64,000 nt of DNA from Candidatus Nitronereus thalassa (GTDB taxonomy: Bacteria; Nitrospirota; Nitrospiria; Nitrospirales; UBA8639). The DNA lies in contig NZ_JAQOUE010000002.1 of NCBI RefSeq assembly GCF_032191465.1, forward strand, positions 578,409 through 642,408, given 5' to 3'. Under the pieces are notes generated by a model. That model saw nothing but the letters and a program-made list of their open reading frames with translations. It searched no databases and was not told the DNA's origin. The position numbers and the translations under genes are program-made. Shown here in pieces: positions 27,615 through 36,567 of this stretch. Every line of letters starts with the position of its first letter. Positions within the stretch are counted from its first letter, which is position 1.

Positions 27615-29240
27615 GTGACTAATCAAACCAAAACACAACAATTTAAAAATCTACTTCTTTCAGATCAGTTGGAGTTTATTTGCGAAGCGCATAATGGGCT
27701 GAGTGCCAAGATCGTAGAAGAGGCGGGATTCAAAGGTATCTGGGGAAGTGGGCTGACGATTTCCGCTCAGTTTGGAGTGCGGGACAATAATGAGGCGAGC
27801 TGGACCCAAGTGTTGGATAACTTGGAATTCATGTCCGACGCGACACAGATTCCCATTTTACTCGATGGTGATACCGGCTATGGCAACTTCAACAACATGC
27901 AACGGCTCATTCGGAAGCTGGAACAACGCCACATTGCCGCCGTGTGCATCGAAGACAAACTATTTCCAAAGACCAATAGTTTTTTGAAGGGCGATGCCCA
28001 ACCCATGGCGGACATGGATGAATTTTGCGGGAAGATTAAAGCCGGAAAAGATGCGCAAACCGACGATGATTTTTGTATCATTGCACGAGTCGAAGCGTTT
28101 ATTTGCGGTTGGGGATTAGCCGAGGCGTTACGACGCGCCGAAGCCTATCATCAGGCTGGGGCCGATGGCATTTTGATTCATAGTGCCCTGGCTATTCCCG
28201 ACGAGATCTTAGCATTCAAACGCGAATGGGGAAATCGTAGCCCGGTGGTCATTGTCCCCACCAAGTATTATTCCACGCCAACAGAAATTTTCAGACAATC
28301 GGGATTTTCCATGGTCATTTGGGCCAATCATCTCCTTCGGTCCGCAGTGACTACTATGCAAAAAACTGCTCAAACGTTAATGGAAAACCAGCACCTGCTA
28401 GCCATCGAAGATCGTATCGCCCCAGTATCTGAGGTATTTCGTCTACAAGGCGCGGCCGAACTCCAAGAAGCAGAGAAACGCTATCTTCCACAGAACGCCG
28501 AGAACATGGCCGCCATTGTTCTTGCCGCCTCTCGTGGTGATGAACTAGGCGAGCTCACAGAAGACAAGCCGAAAACGATGGTGCCGATTCAAGGCATGCC
28601 AATTCTTTCGCATATTGTGGATGCTTATAACGCCGTAGGCGTCAAAAATATTACCGTCGTTCGCGGGTATAAAAAAGAAGCGGTTACGCTCCCAAACCTC
28701 ACCTATGCGGACAACGATGATTTTGCCAGCACTGGAGAATTAGATTCCCTACTCAAGGCGCTTCGCACAAAAAAAGGCACCTTCCAAGACACGATTATTT
28801 CCTACGGTGATGTCTTGTTCAATCAATACATTCCCCAAACACTCTTCCATGCACCGGAAGACTTTGTCATCTCCGTGGATAGCCAATGGGAAGGGAGAAC
28901 CAGCTATAGCCGCCTTGGAGGGTTCGCCGAATGTACTACTCCAAATTCCCGGAAGGCCTTTCATTCCAAAGTCTATCTCACGAAATTAGGGCACGATGTC
29001 ACGGAAGGCTCGATCCATGGCGTCTGGATGGGGTTCCTCAAAGTATCTTCCAAAGCATGCGAACAACTCCAAGAAATTTTAGAGCATCTACTAGCCGATC
29101 CGGCCAACCGGAAAGCCGGCATGTCTGAATTGTTTCAAGAATTACTCCGGCGGAATCATTCCATCCGCGTACTGTATACGGTCGGGCATTGGCTTGATAT
29201 TAACAGCCTTGAAGATGTCGTACAGGCTGGAGAGTTTTAA
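27615..29240 (+). CDS. aepX: Phosphoenolpyruvate mutase fused to a nucleotidyltransferase domain
   Basis: The N-terminal half (about 1-290) is a PEP mutase of the isocitrate-lyase fold: [30 protein letters not shown] and the defining loop [10 protein letters not shown] at about 113-122, which distinguishes PEP mutase from hydrolases. It makes phosphonopyruvate, the first C-P bond of phosphonates. From about residue 303 there is a nucleotidyltransferase domain with [21 protein letters not shown] and a metal-binding ISYGDVLF. Such fusions are thought to activate the phosphonate as a CMP or similar derivative for attachment to polymers. The only available start is GTG at 27615. aepY follows after 48 bases. 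Confidence 0.92.
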   Translation: MTNQTKTQQFKNLLLSDQLEFICEAHNGLSAKIVEEAGFKGIWGSGLTISAQFGVRDNNEASWTQVLDNLEFMSDATQIPILLDGDTGYGNFNNMQRLIRKLEQRHIAAVCIEDKLFPKTNSFLKGDAQPMADMDEFCGKIKAGKDAQTDDDFCIIARVEAFICGWGLAEALRRAEAYHQAGADGILIHSALAIPDEILAFKREWGNRSPVVIVPTKYYSTPTEIFRQSGFSMVIWANHLLRSAVTTMQKTAQTLMENQHLLAIEDRIAPVSEVFRLQGAAELQEAEKRYLPQNAENMAAIVLAASRGDELGELTEDKPKTMVPIQGMPILSHIVDAYNAVGVKNITVVRGYKKEAVTLPNLTYADNDDFASTGELDSLLKALRTKKGTFQDTIISYGDVLFNQYIPQTLFHAPEDFVISVDSQWEGRTSYSRLGGFAECTTPNSRKAFHSKVYLTKLGHDVTEGSIHGVWMGFLKVSSKACEQLQEILEHLLADPANRKAGMSELFQELLRRNHSIRVLYTVGHWLDINSLEDVVQAGEF

Positions 29241-29288
29241 CCTCAATTTTCATTGACACGAGACCATCGTCTCAAATAGAAATCCCCC

Positions 29289-30413
29289 ATGCTGAACCCC
29301 GAACAATTTTTTGAATGTCTTCAACACCATGGGGTGTCATTTTTTACGGGCGTCCCCGACTCGCTTCTCAAAGACTTTTGTGCCTGCGTCACGGAGAAGG
29401 CTGCCGCCCACCAACATATTATTAGCGCCAATGAAGGGGGAGCCGTAGGCCTCGCGGTCGGTTATCATCTCGCCACCGGAAAAATTCCGTTGGTGTACCT
29501 TCAAAATTCCGGGGTAGGAAACATTATTAATCCGCTGTTGTCGTTGGGCGACCCTGAAGTCTATGCCATTCCTATGTTATTCGTCATTGGATGGCGAGGA
29601 GAACCAGGCGTGCATGATGAGCCGCAACATAAAAAACAGGGGCGCGTGATGCTCCCGATGCTGGATTCAATGGAGATTCCCTATGCCATTGTCAGCCTGG
29701 AAATGGCCGAGGCCGAAGTAGCTATCAAACAAGCCCTTCACGAAGCCCATTCCAACCAGGGCCCCTATGCCCTTATCGTGCGAAAAGGCACGTTTAGCTC
29801 ATTTCAACTTCAGCAACCACAAACCCCGGCCATGGAATTGACCCGGGAAGATGCGATTCGCGAAATACTTGAGGAACTTGGAGGTCAGGATATTGTCGTC
29901 TCCACCACCGGCATGCCCTCTCGAGAAGTCTTTGAAACCCGAGCCCACAAAAATCAAGGGCACCAACGCGATTTCTTAACCGTCGGAGGGATGGGGCATG
30001 CGTCACAAATCGCTTTGGGTATTGCGCTTCAAAAACCCCACAGACAAGTCTTTTGCTTGGATGGCGATGGTGCGACACTCATGCATCTGGGAGCCCTGGC
30101 CATTAATGGATCCCTCCAGCCACAAAATTTCCACCATATCGTGCTGAATAATGGGGCCCACGATTCCGTGGGGGGGCAACCTACTGTGGGATTCCAGGTA
30201 GACTTTCTCCAAATGGCCAAAGCCGCAGGTTATCAAACAACAGCTCAGGTACAATCGGCTGAAGGAATCAAACACGAACTCACCACACTTCGAAAATCCC
30301 CAGGTCCGCATTTACTGGAAATCCGTGTCAAAAAAGGCGCAAGAAAAGATTTGGGAAGACCAACCTTAACTCCCATTGAAAACAAACAGGGATTCATGAG
30401 GTTTCTTTCCTAG
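29289..30413 (+). CDS. aepY: Phosphonopyruvate decarboxylase
   Basis: This thiamine-diphosphate enzyme decarboxylates phosphonopyruvate to phosphonoacetaldehyde, making the reversible PEP mutase reaction run forward. The 374 residues contain an N-terminal pyrimidine-binding region (SANEGGAVGLAVGYHLATG with the catalytic Glu, then VYLQNSGVGN) and a C-terminal diphosphate-binding motif starting CLDGDGATLMHLG and ending HIVLNN. Length fits the Ppd family, shorter than acetolactate synthases because the middle domain is missing. It is second in the phosphonate set. Confidence 0.93.
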   Translation: MLNPEQFFECLQHHGVSFFTGVPDSLLKDFCACVTEKAAAHQHIISANEGGAVGLAVGYHLATGKIPLVYLQNSGVGNIINPLLSLGDPEVYAIPMLFVIGWRGEPGVHDEPQHKKQGRVMLPMLDSMEIPYAIVSLEMAEAEVAIKQALHEAHSNQGPYALIVRKGTFSSFQLQQPQTPAMELTREDAIREILEELGGQDIVVSTTGMPSREVFETRAHKNQGHQRDFLTVGGMGHASQIALGIALQKPHRQVFCLDGDGATLMHLGALAINGSLQPQNFHHIVLNNGAHDSVGGQPTVGFQVDFLQMAKAAGYQTTAQVQSAEGIKHELTTLRKSPGPHLLEIRVKKGARKDLGRPTLTPIENKQGFMRFLS

Positions 30414-30518
30414 GCTAGGAAGACGTTATGCGCAAGGCGTAATATATGAAACGAGAATTTGCCAACGAATTTAATTCCGCGGCACAATAACGATAAAAAT
30501 TTTCCTCAACCATTAATC

Positions 30519-31361
30519 ATGAAAACAATCACAACCTACAATGGCATTTCCATACCTGCTTTCATGTATGGAACAGCCTGGAAAAAAGAGGCCACAGCCA
30601 ATCTCGTCCAATTGGCGGTCCGTGCGGGCTTTAAAGCCATCGACACCGCCAACCAACTGGTCCACTATAATGAAGCCCTAGTTGGCGAGGCCCTACTTGC
30701 CTTGGCCAATCAAGGCATCTCACGAGACTCCTTATTTCTTCAAACTAAGTTCACCCCAGTTTCAGGCCAGGACCATCGCACCCCATATGACCCGATGGCC
30801 TCTCTTACAGACCAAGTTGAGCAATCGTTCGAGAGCTCTCTTCAACATCTGCATACGGATTACCTCGATTCTTACATGTTACATGGGCCCTATTCGCGAT
30901 ACGGGTTAGGAAAAGAAGACTGGGAGGTGTGGAAGGCTATTGAAGGAATTTACCAATCAGGTCGAGCAAAAATGATCGGCGTCAGCAATATGACAGCTAG
31001 CCAGCTCAATCTGCTCTGCGAGAAAGCCACGGTGAAACCGATGGTCGTTCAGAATCGGTGCTATGCGGCCTTGGGATGGGATAATGAGGTTCGAGAAATT
31101 TGCAAGATACAGGATATCATTTATCAGGGCTTTTCCCTATTGACAGCCAATCAGAATGTATTAAGAACTGCGGAGATAGGAAAGATTGCTCAACGAGTCG
31201 GGGCGGGACCGATACAAGTCATTTTCCGGTTCTCACAACAAATCGGAATGCTCCCCTTAACCGGTACCACCAACGAGCAGCATATGAAAGACGATTTACA
31301 TAGCGAACACTTCGACCTTACCTCTCAAGAGCTCACGCAAATTGAAAAAATGGGGTTATGA
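30519..31361 (+). CDS. Aldo/keto reductase
   Basis: A 280-residue NADPH-dependent AKR barrel. The catalytic tetrad can be placed: Asp in KAIDTANQLVHYNEALVG, Tyr in the same segment (HYNEA), Lys in FLQTKFTP and His in DSYMLHGP. I start at the ATG at 30519; a TTG 20 codons earlier is unlikely. It follows aepY by 105 bases in the same direction, so it may reduce phosphonoacetaldehyde to 2-hydroxyethylphosphonate, a known branch otherwise carried by other dehydrogenases. That role is inferred from place only. Its stop overlaps the 3' end of the convergent bactofilin gene by six bases. Confidence 0.85.
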   Translation: MKTITTYNGISIPAFMYGTAWKKEATANLVQLAVRAGFKAIDTANQLVHYNEALVGEALLALANQGISRDSLFLQTKFTPVSGQDHRTPYDPMASLTDQVEQSFESSLQHLHTDYLDSYMLHGPYSRYGLGKEDWEVWKAIEGIYQSGRAKMIGVSNMTASQLNLLCEKATVKPMVVQNRCYAALGWDNEVREICKIQDIIYQGFSLLTANQNVLRTAEIGKIAQRVGAGPIQVIFRFSQQIGMLPLTGTTNEQHMKDDLHSEHFDLTSQELTQIEKMGL

Positions 31362-31949
31362 TTTCTTGACCTCCGTTGCCTGGGTTTCTGATTTCTCTGA
31401 ATCACTAGATTCTTTCCCCCCGGCATCAGATACTCCATCATTCGTCTTCTGAGAGGAATCTTCAGTTTTCTTTTCCGTGTCCACCGCCTTCACATTTTTA
31501 TTCTGATCACCCTTATTCTGATTTCCCTTATTCGACTCTGCCCATCCCTGGGATACCTTATTCTGACCGGCTGAGGAACCCATACTAATCTTTCCATTAA
31601 AGGTCACCCCGTTGTCCATGGAAAGTTTCGGGGTGGAAATAGAGGCATCGATAACCGCGGGCGATTTAAGTTCGACTCGCTGGCTGGCGGTAATTTCCCC
31701 TTTAATTCGCCCGCTGGCAATAACCGACCCAGCTCGAATTTGGGCTTTCACGTTGGCTTGTTCACCGATAAACAGAATGTCGGTTGTTTCAATTTCCCCA
31801 TCGAAGGTTCCATCGATTCGAACATTGCCTTTATACGTAAGAACTCCAGAAAACTGCACCTCGTGACCCACAAACGCCACGATATCTCCGAGTTCCGACA
31901 AAGTTCTACCCGCCGTACGTTTGGAGTCTTCATTTTTTTCATTATCCAT
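31356..31949 (-). CDS. Bactofilin (polymer-forming cytoskeletal protein)
   Basis: The middle of this 197-residue protein (about 25-130) is a bactofilin beta-helix: VQFSGVLTYKGNVRIDGTFDG followed by repeats ending IRAGSVIASGRIKGEI and QRVELKSPAVI. Bactofilins polymerise without nucleotide and help set cell shape or anchor proteins at the envelope. The C-terminal third is a low-complexity tail rich in Asn, Lys, Ser and Glu. I chose the ATG at 31949 because AAAGGG lies eight bases before it; the frame is open to 31991 with no ribosome site. It is convergent with the aldo/keto reductase gene and divergent from the membrane-anchored protein gene at 32296. Confidence 0.9.
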   Translation of the reverse strand: MDNEKNEDSKRTAGRTLSELGDIVAFVGHEVQFSGVLTYKGNVRIDGTFDGEIETTDILFIGEQANVKAQIRAGSVIASGRIKGEITASQRVELKSPAVIDASISTPKLSMDNGVTFNGKISMGSSAGQNKVSQGWAESNKGNQNKGDQNKNVKAVDTEKKTEDSSQKTNDGVSDAGGKESSDSEKSETQATEVKKS

Positions 31950-32295
31950 GGAATTCCCTTTCATCCTGAAAGATACCCTCAAAATCCCCAATTCGGAGAC
32001 ACCCTACAAGAAAAACGCGTTTGCTTCAATGCAGAAACCTATTTTTCCTTTCTCATTACCGCCAGACCGAACCACCTAGAGGAGAAAATACCAAATCACC
32101 GAAGAAAACAATCACCTAAATCTTAACTCCACCCAGTGATGGCACATCGCCATGCCATTTTGCCTACGTAGCATTCGCTCCATTACCACCTCTCAATTAA
32201 GATATTAAGCGAACCACTCGAAATGCCGAACATGAAGACAGGATTCTCCCTGGTTCCCTTCATCCGTGTCACTCTGATATTGCGAGGCCAATGAT
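31950..32295. other. Divergent intergenic region, no gene seen
   Basis: The 346 bases between the bactofilin start and the gene at 32296 have stop codons in all useful frames and no tRNA-like fold. They should hold both promoters; I cannot mark a convincing -35/-10 pair for either. Confidence 0.5.
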
Positions 32296-33555
32296 ATGCG
32301 GTGGATATTTCGAGCGGTGTTCCTCATTCTGATTCTCATCCCGGTTTCCGTAGTTGGGGCAGCCTATTTGGCAATCGAAGACCAACCCTTAATCCAACGC
32401 GACGTTCGACTCACGCCGAAAGAAGTGCAACAAGCGAAAAAGCTGTTTAAGGAACATGATCCTCGATCATTACAACATGGCGAAGTGAAAACTATCACGG
32501 TGAGCAGGCAGGATTTAGACTTGGCACTCAATTACCTGGTGCATTTGGTTGGGAACGGCGGTTCCATCGTGACCGTCACGGATGGATATCTCATGAGCAA
32601 AACCACGGTCAAACTCCCCAAGAATCCCGTGGGAGAATTCATTAATGTTGATCTGGGAATTGCCCAAACAAAAGACCGGCCACAGTTAGCCCATTTACGA
32701 ATCGGACAACTCACAATTCCCCAATGGCTGGCCGAAAAGAGCCTTCAGCTCGCTCTTAGCCGAGCGTATCATGACACAGGGTCACCAGCAGCTAGTGAGA
32801 TCATTCACCAGGTCGCCATTCACCCTGACCACATTCAAATTACCTATCAATGGAATTCTTCCATAACGGAAATTGTACGAAGTACCTTGGTGAGTCCGGA
32901 AGACCAGGAGCGACTCAAGGCCTATCATCAACGGCTCACCCAGGTCAGCACCACCATTGGATCACAATCCACCGTGTCTCTCGTCACCCTCATGCAGCCC
33001 TTGTTTGCGTTGGCACAAGAACGTTCCAAAGACGGCAACGTCATTCAAGAAAACCGGGCCGTCATTCTGGTACTTGCGGATTATATTAATGGCCGAGGGT
33101 TGCGGCGGCTGGCTCCCGATTCCGAGCATTGGGCGCAACCCATTCAGCATAAAGTCACCTTGTCCGGACGAAAAGATTTTTCCCAGCATTTTATCATTTC
33201 CGCGGCCTTGGCCATGGAAGGTGGCGATATGATCTCCAATGCCATCGGCCTCATGAAAGAAGTGGATGATTCCCGTGGCGGCAGCGGGTTTAGTTTCACC
33301 GATTTGGGCGCTGACAAAGCCGGCACACGTTTCGGCCAACTGATAACCACATCTAAGTCAGGTCCACAGCTCCAGCAAAAACTCGCCCGCGCCATTCGCG
33401 AACAAGATTTCATGCCGGAAACTAAAGACCTTCCTGAAGGTTTATCCGAATCAGAATTTCTCCAACGTTTTGGTGGAGTGGATAGCCCACGGTATAACAA
33501 GGTGGTCGCCAAAATTGACCAACGGGTCGCCGATCTTCCTCTCTATCGAAATTAG
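32296..33555 (+). CDS. Conserved membrane-anchored protein of unknown function
   Basis: 419 residues with one N-terminal hydrophobic helix (RAVFLILILIPVSVVGAAYLAI) and a large part that should face the periplasm. The order after the helix is a mixed region with SRQDLDLALNYLVHLVG, then a helical part, then a C-terminal motif with FSQHFIISAALAMEGGD, DSRGGSGFSFTDLGADKAGTRF and a short tail. I have seen this C-terminal combination in proteins from several proteobacteria, always without an assigned function. No catalytic motif is recognisable. It stands alone, after the bactofilin on the other strand, and is followed by a candidate small RNA. Confidence 0.82.
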   Translation: MRWIFRAVFLILILIPVSVVGAAYLAIEDQPLIQRDVRLTPKEVQQAKKLFKEHDPRSLQHGEVKTITVSRQDLDLALNYLVHLVGNGGSIVTVTDGYLMSKTTVKLPKNPVGEFINVDLGIAQTKDRPQLAHLRIGQLTIPQWLAEKSLQLALSRAYHDTGSPAASEIIHQVAIHPDHIQITYQWNSSITEIVRSTLVSPEDQERLKAYHQRLTQVSTTIGSQSTVSLVTLMQPLFALAQERSKDGNVIQENRAVILVLADYINGRGLRRLAPDSEHWAQPIQHKVTLSGRKDFSQHFIISAALAMEGGDMISNAIGLMKEVDDSRGGSGFSFTDLGADKAGTRFGQLITTSKSGPQLQQKLARAIREQDFMPETKDLPEGLSESEFLQRFGGVDSPRYNKVVAKIDQRVADLPLYRN

Positions 33556-33720
33556 ACCTTTCTCTTAACAATCCAAATGTTGTCCGCCCATTTCTGAGAA
33601 ACAACTTTCCCTGCGAAACAGAAAGGCAGCACTCCAAAAAGATCATGGAATTCCTGTGCTCCTCAGCATACTACGCTCTTTACTTCTAATCGTTCTGCAT
33701 CATCCTCTCTAGAATTCACC

Positions 33721-33749
33721 TTGACTCCACTTCCCCGGAGGCTTATGAT
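33721..33749 (+). promoter_or_regulatory. Sigma-70 promoter for the candidate small RNA
   Basis: TTGACT at 33721-33726 and TATGAT at 33744-33749 are separated by 17 bases, a near-consensus housekeeping promoter (five of six matches in each box). The start of transcription would be near 33756. Confidence 0.7.
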
Positions 33750-33755
33750 TTTTAT

Positions 33756-33868
33756 ATAACATGGCTTGGGGGGTCGCTAATGGGATAATCCTCGGGCTTC
33801 TGCCTAGCACTACGTCTGAAGAAACAAAACTAAGCCTTTTCGGTGATGACAACCGAAAAGGCTTTTTT
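33756..33868 (+). ncRNA. Candidate small RNA of about 110 bases
   Basis: A strong promoter, about 75 bases without a credible coding frame, and a strong intrinsic terminator follow each other in order. The body contains a G-run (CTTGGGGGGTCGC) and a segment CCTCGGGCTTCTGCCTAG that can form local stems. I find no match by eye to a known riboswitch or to 6S, tmRNA or SRP RNA. The terminator lies about 195 bases before the receiver/Rossmann gene, so it could also act as an attenuated leader, but the distance and the ribosome site of that gene argue for a separate RNA. Confidence 0.5.
33832..33868 (+). terminator. Strong intrinsic terminator
   Basis: A perfect 13-bp stem (AAGCCTTTTCGGT at 33832-33844 and its complement at 33852-33864) with a 7-base loop runs into six Ts. 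It closes the candidate small RNA. Confidence 0.93.
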
Positions 33869-34062
33869 AATTCCCCCATGTCATCCACAATATTATGTCA
33901 CCCTCAAAACCGCGTAAATTTTGCCTATAGAAAGGGAAGGAGAGACGCGGCCAAAGACTCGCAAGTCGGCACAGCACCCATTGAGAATGATGGGAAGGTT
34001 GTGAGTGGGGGAAGAACCCCCTGCCATCAATAACCATCTGTATTCTTCAAAGGAGGTGTATC

Positions 34063-34863
34063 ATGTCAACTCCCAAATCCTCATCATTTTTTGGATCAAC
34101 CCAAACCACCAACGGTTGCGTCATGGTGGTGGAGGACGATCCAAATATCAGAAACCACGTGTCCAAACTTCTGGAGAAAAAAGGGTATGACGTCATCGAG
34201 GTAGAAAACGGCACAAAGGCCATTGAAACTATTGGATCTGGAGAGAACCCCTTGGTAGTCGATGTGGTCATTGCTGATATCGACAAACCCAAGGGCATGG
34301 AAGCCATTAACTTCCTTAAAAAAGAGTATCCCCGTGTGTCAGTGATCGCATTAACGGGATTGGAAGAGAAGTTAAAGACCACTCAAGTAGAAACCAAAGT
34401 GGTCATTCTCGGGGCAGGAAAAGGTGGCTCTGCGTTTCTTGACCTATTGAATCACCTTCCCGAAGTCGAAATTGTAGGCATCGCGGATAAAGTCGCCTCA
34501 GCTCCTGGATTAATTAGCGCCCGTCAACTTGGGGTCCCTGTTTGGGATAATATCATAGAACTTATCGCCCAGGAGGACGTGAATCTGATTGTGGATGTCA
34601 CCGGGAACCCTGAAATGGCTCAGATTATTGAAAAACATAAAAGCGATACAGCCGAAATTCTTAGTGGGACTGCCTCAAAACTTCTCTGGGATGTGGTCCG
34701 ATACGAATCACAGATGCAAAGCCATGTCCTCCAAACGGAAAAGATGTCTAATCTCATGAAGGCTGGAATGATCTTTGATTACCTCATCAAGCCTGTAAAA
34801 GAAGATAAAATTAACTCCGTGATTATCCAAGCCATGGATCACCGGGAAATCGCCAAGCTCTAA
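34063..34863 (+). CDS. Response-regulator receiver domain split by an inserted Rossmann domain
   Basis: 266 residues. The first part is a receiver domain: strand 1 with the acidic cluster VVEDD (Asp 25, 26), the phosphoacceptor Asp 72 in VVIADIDKP, and strand 4 with VIALTG (Thr 98). Instead of the usual helix 4 and strand 5, residues about 111-230 form an NAD(P)-type Rossmann domain: KVVILGAGKGGSAFLDLL, EVEIVGIADK, then VNLIVDVTGNPEMAQI. The missing receiver end then appears at the C-terminus: MIFDYLIKPVKEDKINSVII, with the conserved Lys 243-Pro. Read together this is one domain inserted into another, not a tandem fusion. AAGGAGG lies just before the ATG. No kinase is adjacent. Confidence 0.8.
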   Translation: MSTPKSSSFFGSTQTTNGCVMVVEDDPNIRNHVSKLLEKKGYDVIEVENGTKAIETIGSGENPLVVDVVIADIDKPKGMEAINFLKKEYPRVSVIALTGLEEKLKTTQVETKVVILGAGKGGSAFLDLLNHLPEVEIVGIADKVASAPGLISARQLGVPVWDNIIELIAQEDVNLIVDVTGNPEMAQIIEKHKSDTAEILSGTASKLLWDVVRYESQMQSHVLQTEKMSNLMKAGMIFDYLIKPVKEDKINSVIIQAMDHREIAKL

Positions 34864-35272
34864 ACACACTGACCCTGGCCATGAGGATGTAAACCATACA
34901 TAGCAGGTCCACAAAAGAACACCGTTACAGGGAAAAAACATACGCACCATAGGAGAGAAGAAATACACCTCTGCTGTGGTGCCTTCCCAGACATTTACCC
35001 TCCCCCAAATCCGTCTTTTTGAATGGCAGAGAGTTCGCAACTTCATCCTAAAGGCCGTCAAACTTGTCGCTAAAAATTGCTCGGCCAGATATCCGATCGC
35101 GTTATCCAATTTCTCGAGATTCCACCTCCAACCACCATGGTCGTTCGTGTTGCGAAGCCATACGAAAGGCCTTAGGATTCCTTTCCAGACAAAAGGATTC
35201 GAATCAATTCCATCATGGCAAAGAGTTGGGGTTGATCATTTCCCAACAGGCGCAGCAACTCAAAACCATACG
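34864..35272. other. Intergenic region before fetB, no gene seen
   Basis: The fetB frame stays open upstream through 34976, but the extension has no ribosome site and no family character, so I treat it as non-coding. I looked for the FetA ATPase here and see no Walker A or LSGG motif in any frame. Confidence 0.5.
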
Positions 35273-36007
35273 ATGAATAACTCTCTTCAGGCCATCTCAT
35301 TATCAGGAATTTTGTGGGCCTTTGCGCCAACGCTCATTGTTTTGGCCATTCTGTATGGATGGAAGCTCAATTTAAACGCTACACTGCATGCCATCACACG
35401 CATGTTTGTTCAATTACTGCTCATCGGATATGTCCTCGTGTTTATCTTTGAGACCGAACATGCCGGCGTAATTCTTTCAGTGTTAGGGGTGATGCTAGTT
35501 GCGGCAAGCTGGATTGCATTACGACCAGTCAAAAATAAACACCCTCGGCTCTACCAAGATGCACTCCTCGCCATTGTGATTGGCGGAGGACTCACTCTGG
35601 GGCTAGTCACTCAAGTCATCCTCGAAGTCCAACCCTGGTTCTTGCCACGGTATGTAGTCCCTTTGGCGGGAATGCTCTTTGCCAGTGCCATGAACGCCGT
35701 CAGCTTAGCTGCTGAACGTTTCGAGGCAGAATGCGGAAGAGACCGTTCCTATGCCGAAGCCAGAAATACGGCACTACGTGCAGCCCTTATCCCTGTAACC
35801 AATTCATTGTTTGCCGTCGGGCTAGTTTCCTTGCCCGGCATGATGACTGGTCAAATTCTTTCCGGCATTTCCCCCCTCATCGCGGCCAAGTATCAAATAG
35901 TCATTATGTGCACCGTCTTTGGCAGTTCTGGAATTTCCGCAGCTCTCTATTTGACATTCGCAAAGAAGCATTCATCCCTAAAACAAATAGATGCCCCGAT
36001 TCATTGA
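35273..36007 (+). CDS. fetB: FetB-like ABC transporter permease (UPF0014)
   Basis: A 244-residue membrane protein with about seven helices. Family segments are ITRMFVQLLLIGYVL, VPLAGMLFASAMNAVSLAAERF and LIPVTNSLFAVGLVSLPGMMTGQILSG, the last being the permease signature, followed by KYQIVIMCTVFGSSGISAAL. In E. coli FetAB exports iron under oxidative stress. Here the partner ATPase FetA is not next to it. The ATG at 35273 begins MNNSLQAISLSG and fits the family start; the frame is open for 99 codons before it. It is convergent with trmL, ten bases apart. Confidence 0.88.
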   Translation: MNNSLQAISLSGILWAFAPTLIVLAILYGWKLNLNATLHAITRMFVQLLLIGYVLVFIFETEHAGVILSVLGVMLVAASWIALRPVKNKHPRLYQDALLAIVIGGGLTLGLVTQVILEVQPWFLPRYVVPLAGMLFASAMNAVSLAAERFEAECGRDRSYAEARNTALRAALIPVTNSLFAVGLVSLPGMMTGQILSGISPLIAAKYQIVIMCTVFGSSGISAALYLTFAKKHSSLKQIDAPIH

Positions 36008-36017
36008 TTTCCCGGCA

Positions 36018-36482
36018 CTACCGAGAGCCAGAAAACCCCAACTGCCGCCAGGCTTCATAGACGACCACCGCCACGGCATTACTCAAATTGAGACTCCGGC
36101 TCTCGGGTCTCATGGGAATACGAAGACGATGTGAAAGTGGCAAGGTATCCAAAAAATCGACAGGAAGGCCTCGGGTTTCTGGTCCAAAGATCAAAGCATC
36201 GCCAATCTGAAAGGAAACTTCCTGATAGGGCTGCCGGCCCTTCGTGGTGATTCCAAATATTCTGCCAGGCTTTCTTTTTTCCAGATAGGCATCCAAACTT
36301 TCATGAACCGCCATGTTGGCTAATTCACGGTAATCAAGCCCCGCTCGTCTGGCCTTTTTGTCATCGATTTTAAAACCCAAGGGCCGGATCAAATGTAAGG
36401 GGAAGCCTGTGTTCGCACAGAGCCGGATAATATTCCCCGCGTTTTGAGGAATTTCCGGTTGATAGAGAACAATATCGAGCAT
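36018..36482 (-). CDS. trmL: tRNA (cytidine/uridine-34-2'-O)-methyltransferase TrmL
   Basis: A SPOUT-fold methyltransferase that modifies the wobble base of leucine tRNAs. In 154 residues it shows [21 protein letters not shown] at the N-terminus, [12 protein letters not shown], then [14 protein letters not shown] and the knot region [23 protein letters not shown]. Length and motif order match the short TrmL family, without the extra N-terminal domain of TrmH. A tRNA-Leu(CAA), a possible substrate type, is encoded at 18854-18940. Confidence 0.95.
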   Translation of the reverse strand: MLDIVLYQPEIPQNAGNIIRLCANTGFPLHLIRPLGFKIDDKKARRAGLDYRELANMAVHESLDAYLEKRKPGRIFGITTKGRQPYQEVSFQIGDALIFGPETRGLPVDFLDTLPLSHRLRIPMRPESRSLNLSNAVAVVVYEAWRQLGFSGSR

Positions 36483-36567
36483 GGAAGCGGTAGTGGTTGG
36501 AAATGAAAAAAGAACGGCTGCGATTTAAACTCACAGGGACAGGTTTAGAGAGGGACGGGTGACGCTA

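Larger units (their letters stand above)
33556..34062. other. Intergenic region containing the candidate small RNA
   Basis: The 507 bases between 33555 and 34063 hold the promoter, candidate RNA and terminator listed below (33721-33868). The rest has no supported gene. A plus-strand frame of 90 codons at 33761-34033 crosses the terminator stem and has no ribosome site. Confidence 0.5.

Noticed and set aside
33761-34033. Plus-strand gene of 90 codons over the candidate small RNA
   Set aside because: It runs through the perfect 13-bp terminator and lacks a ribosome site; the RNA explanation fits all the signals better.
34976-35272. N-terminal extension of FetB by 99 residues, or a FetA fragment here
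   Set aside because: No ribosome site, no conserved ATPase motifs in any frame, and the family starts at the ATG at 35273.
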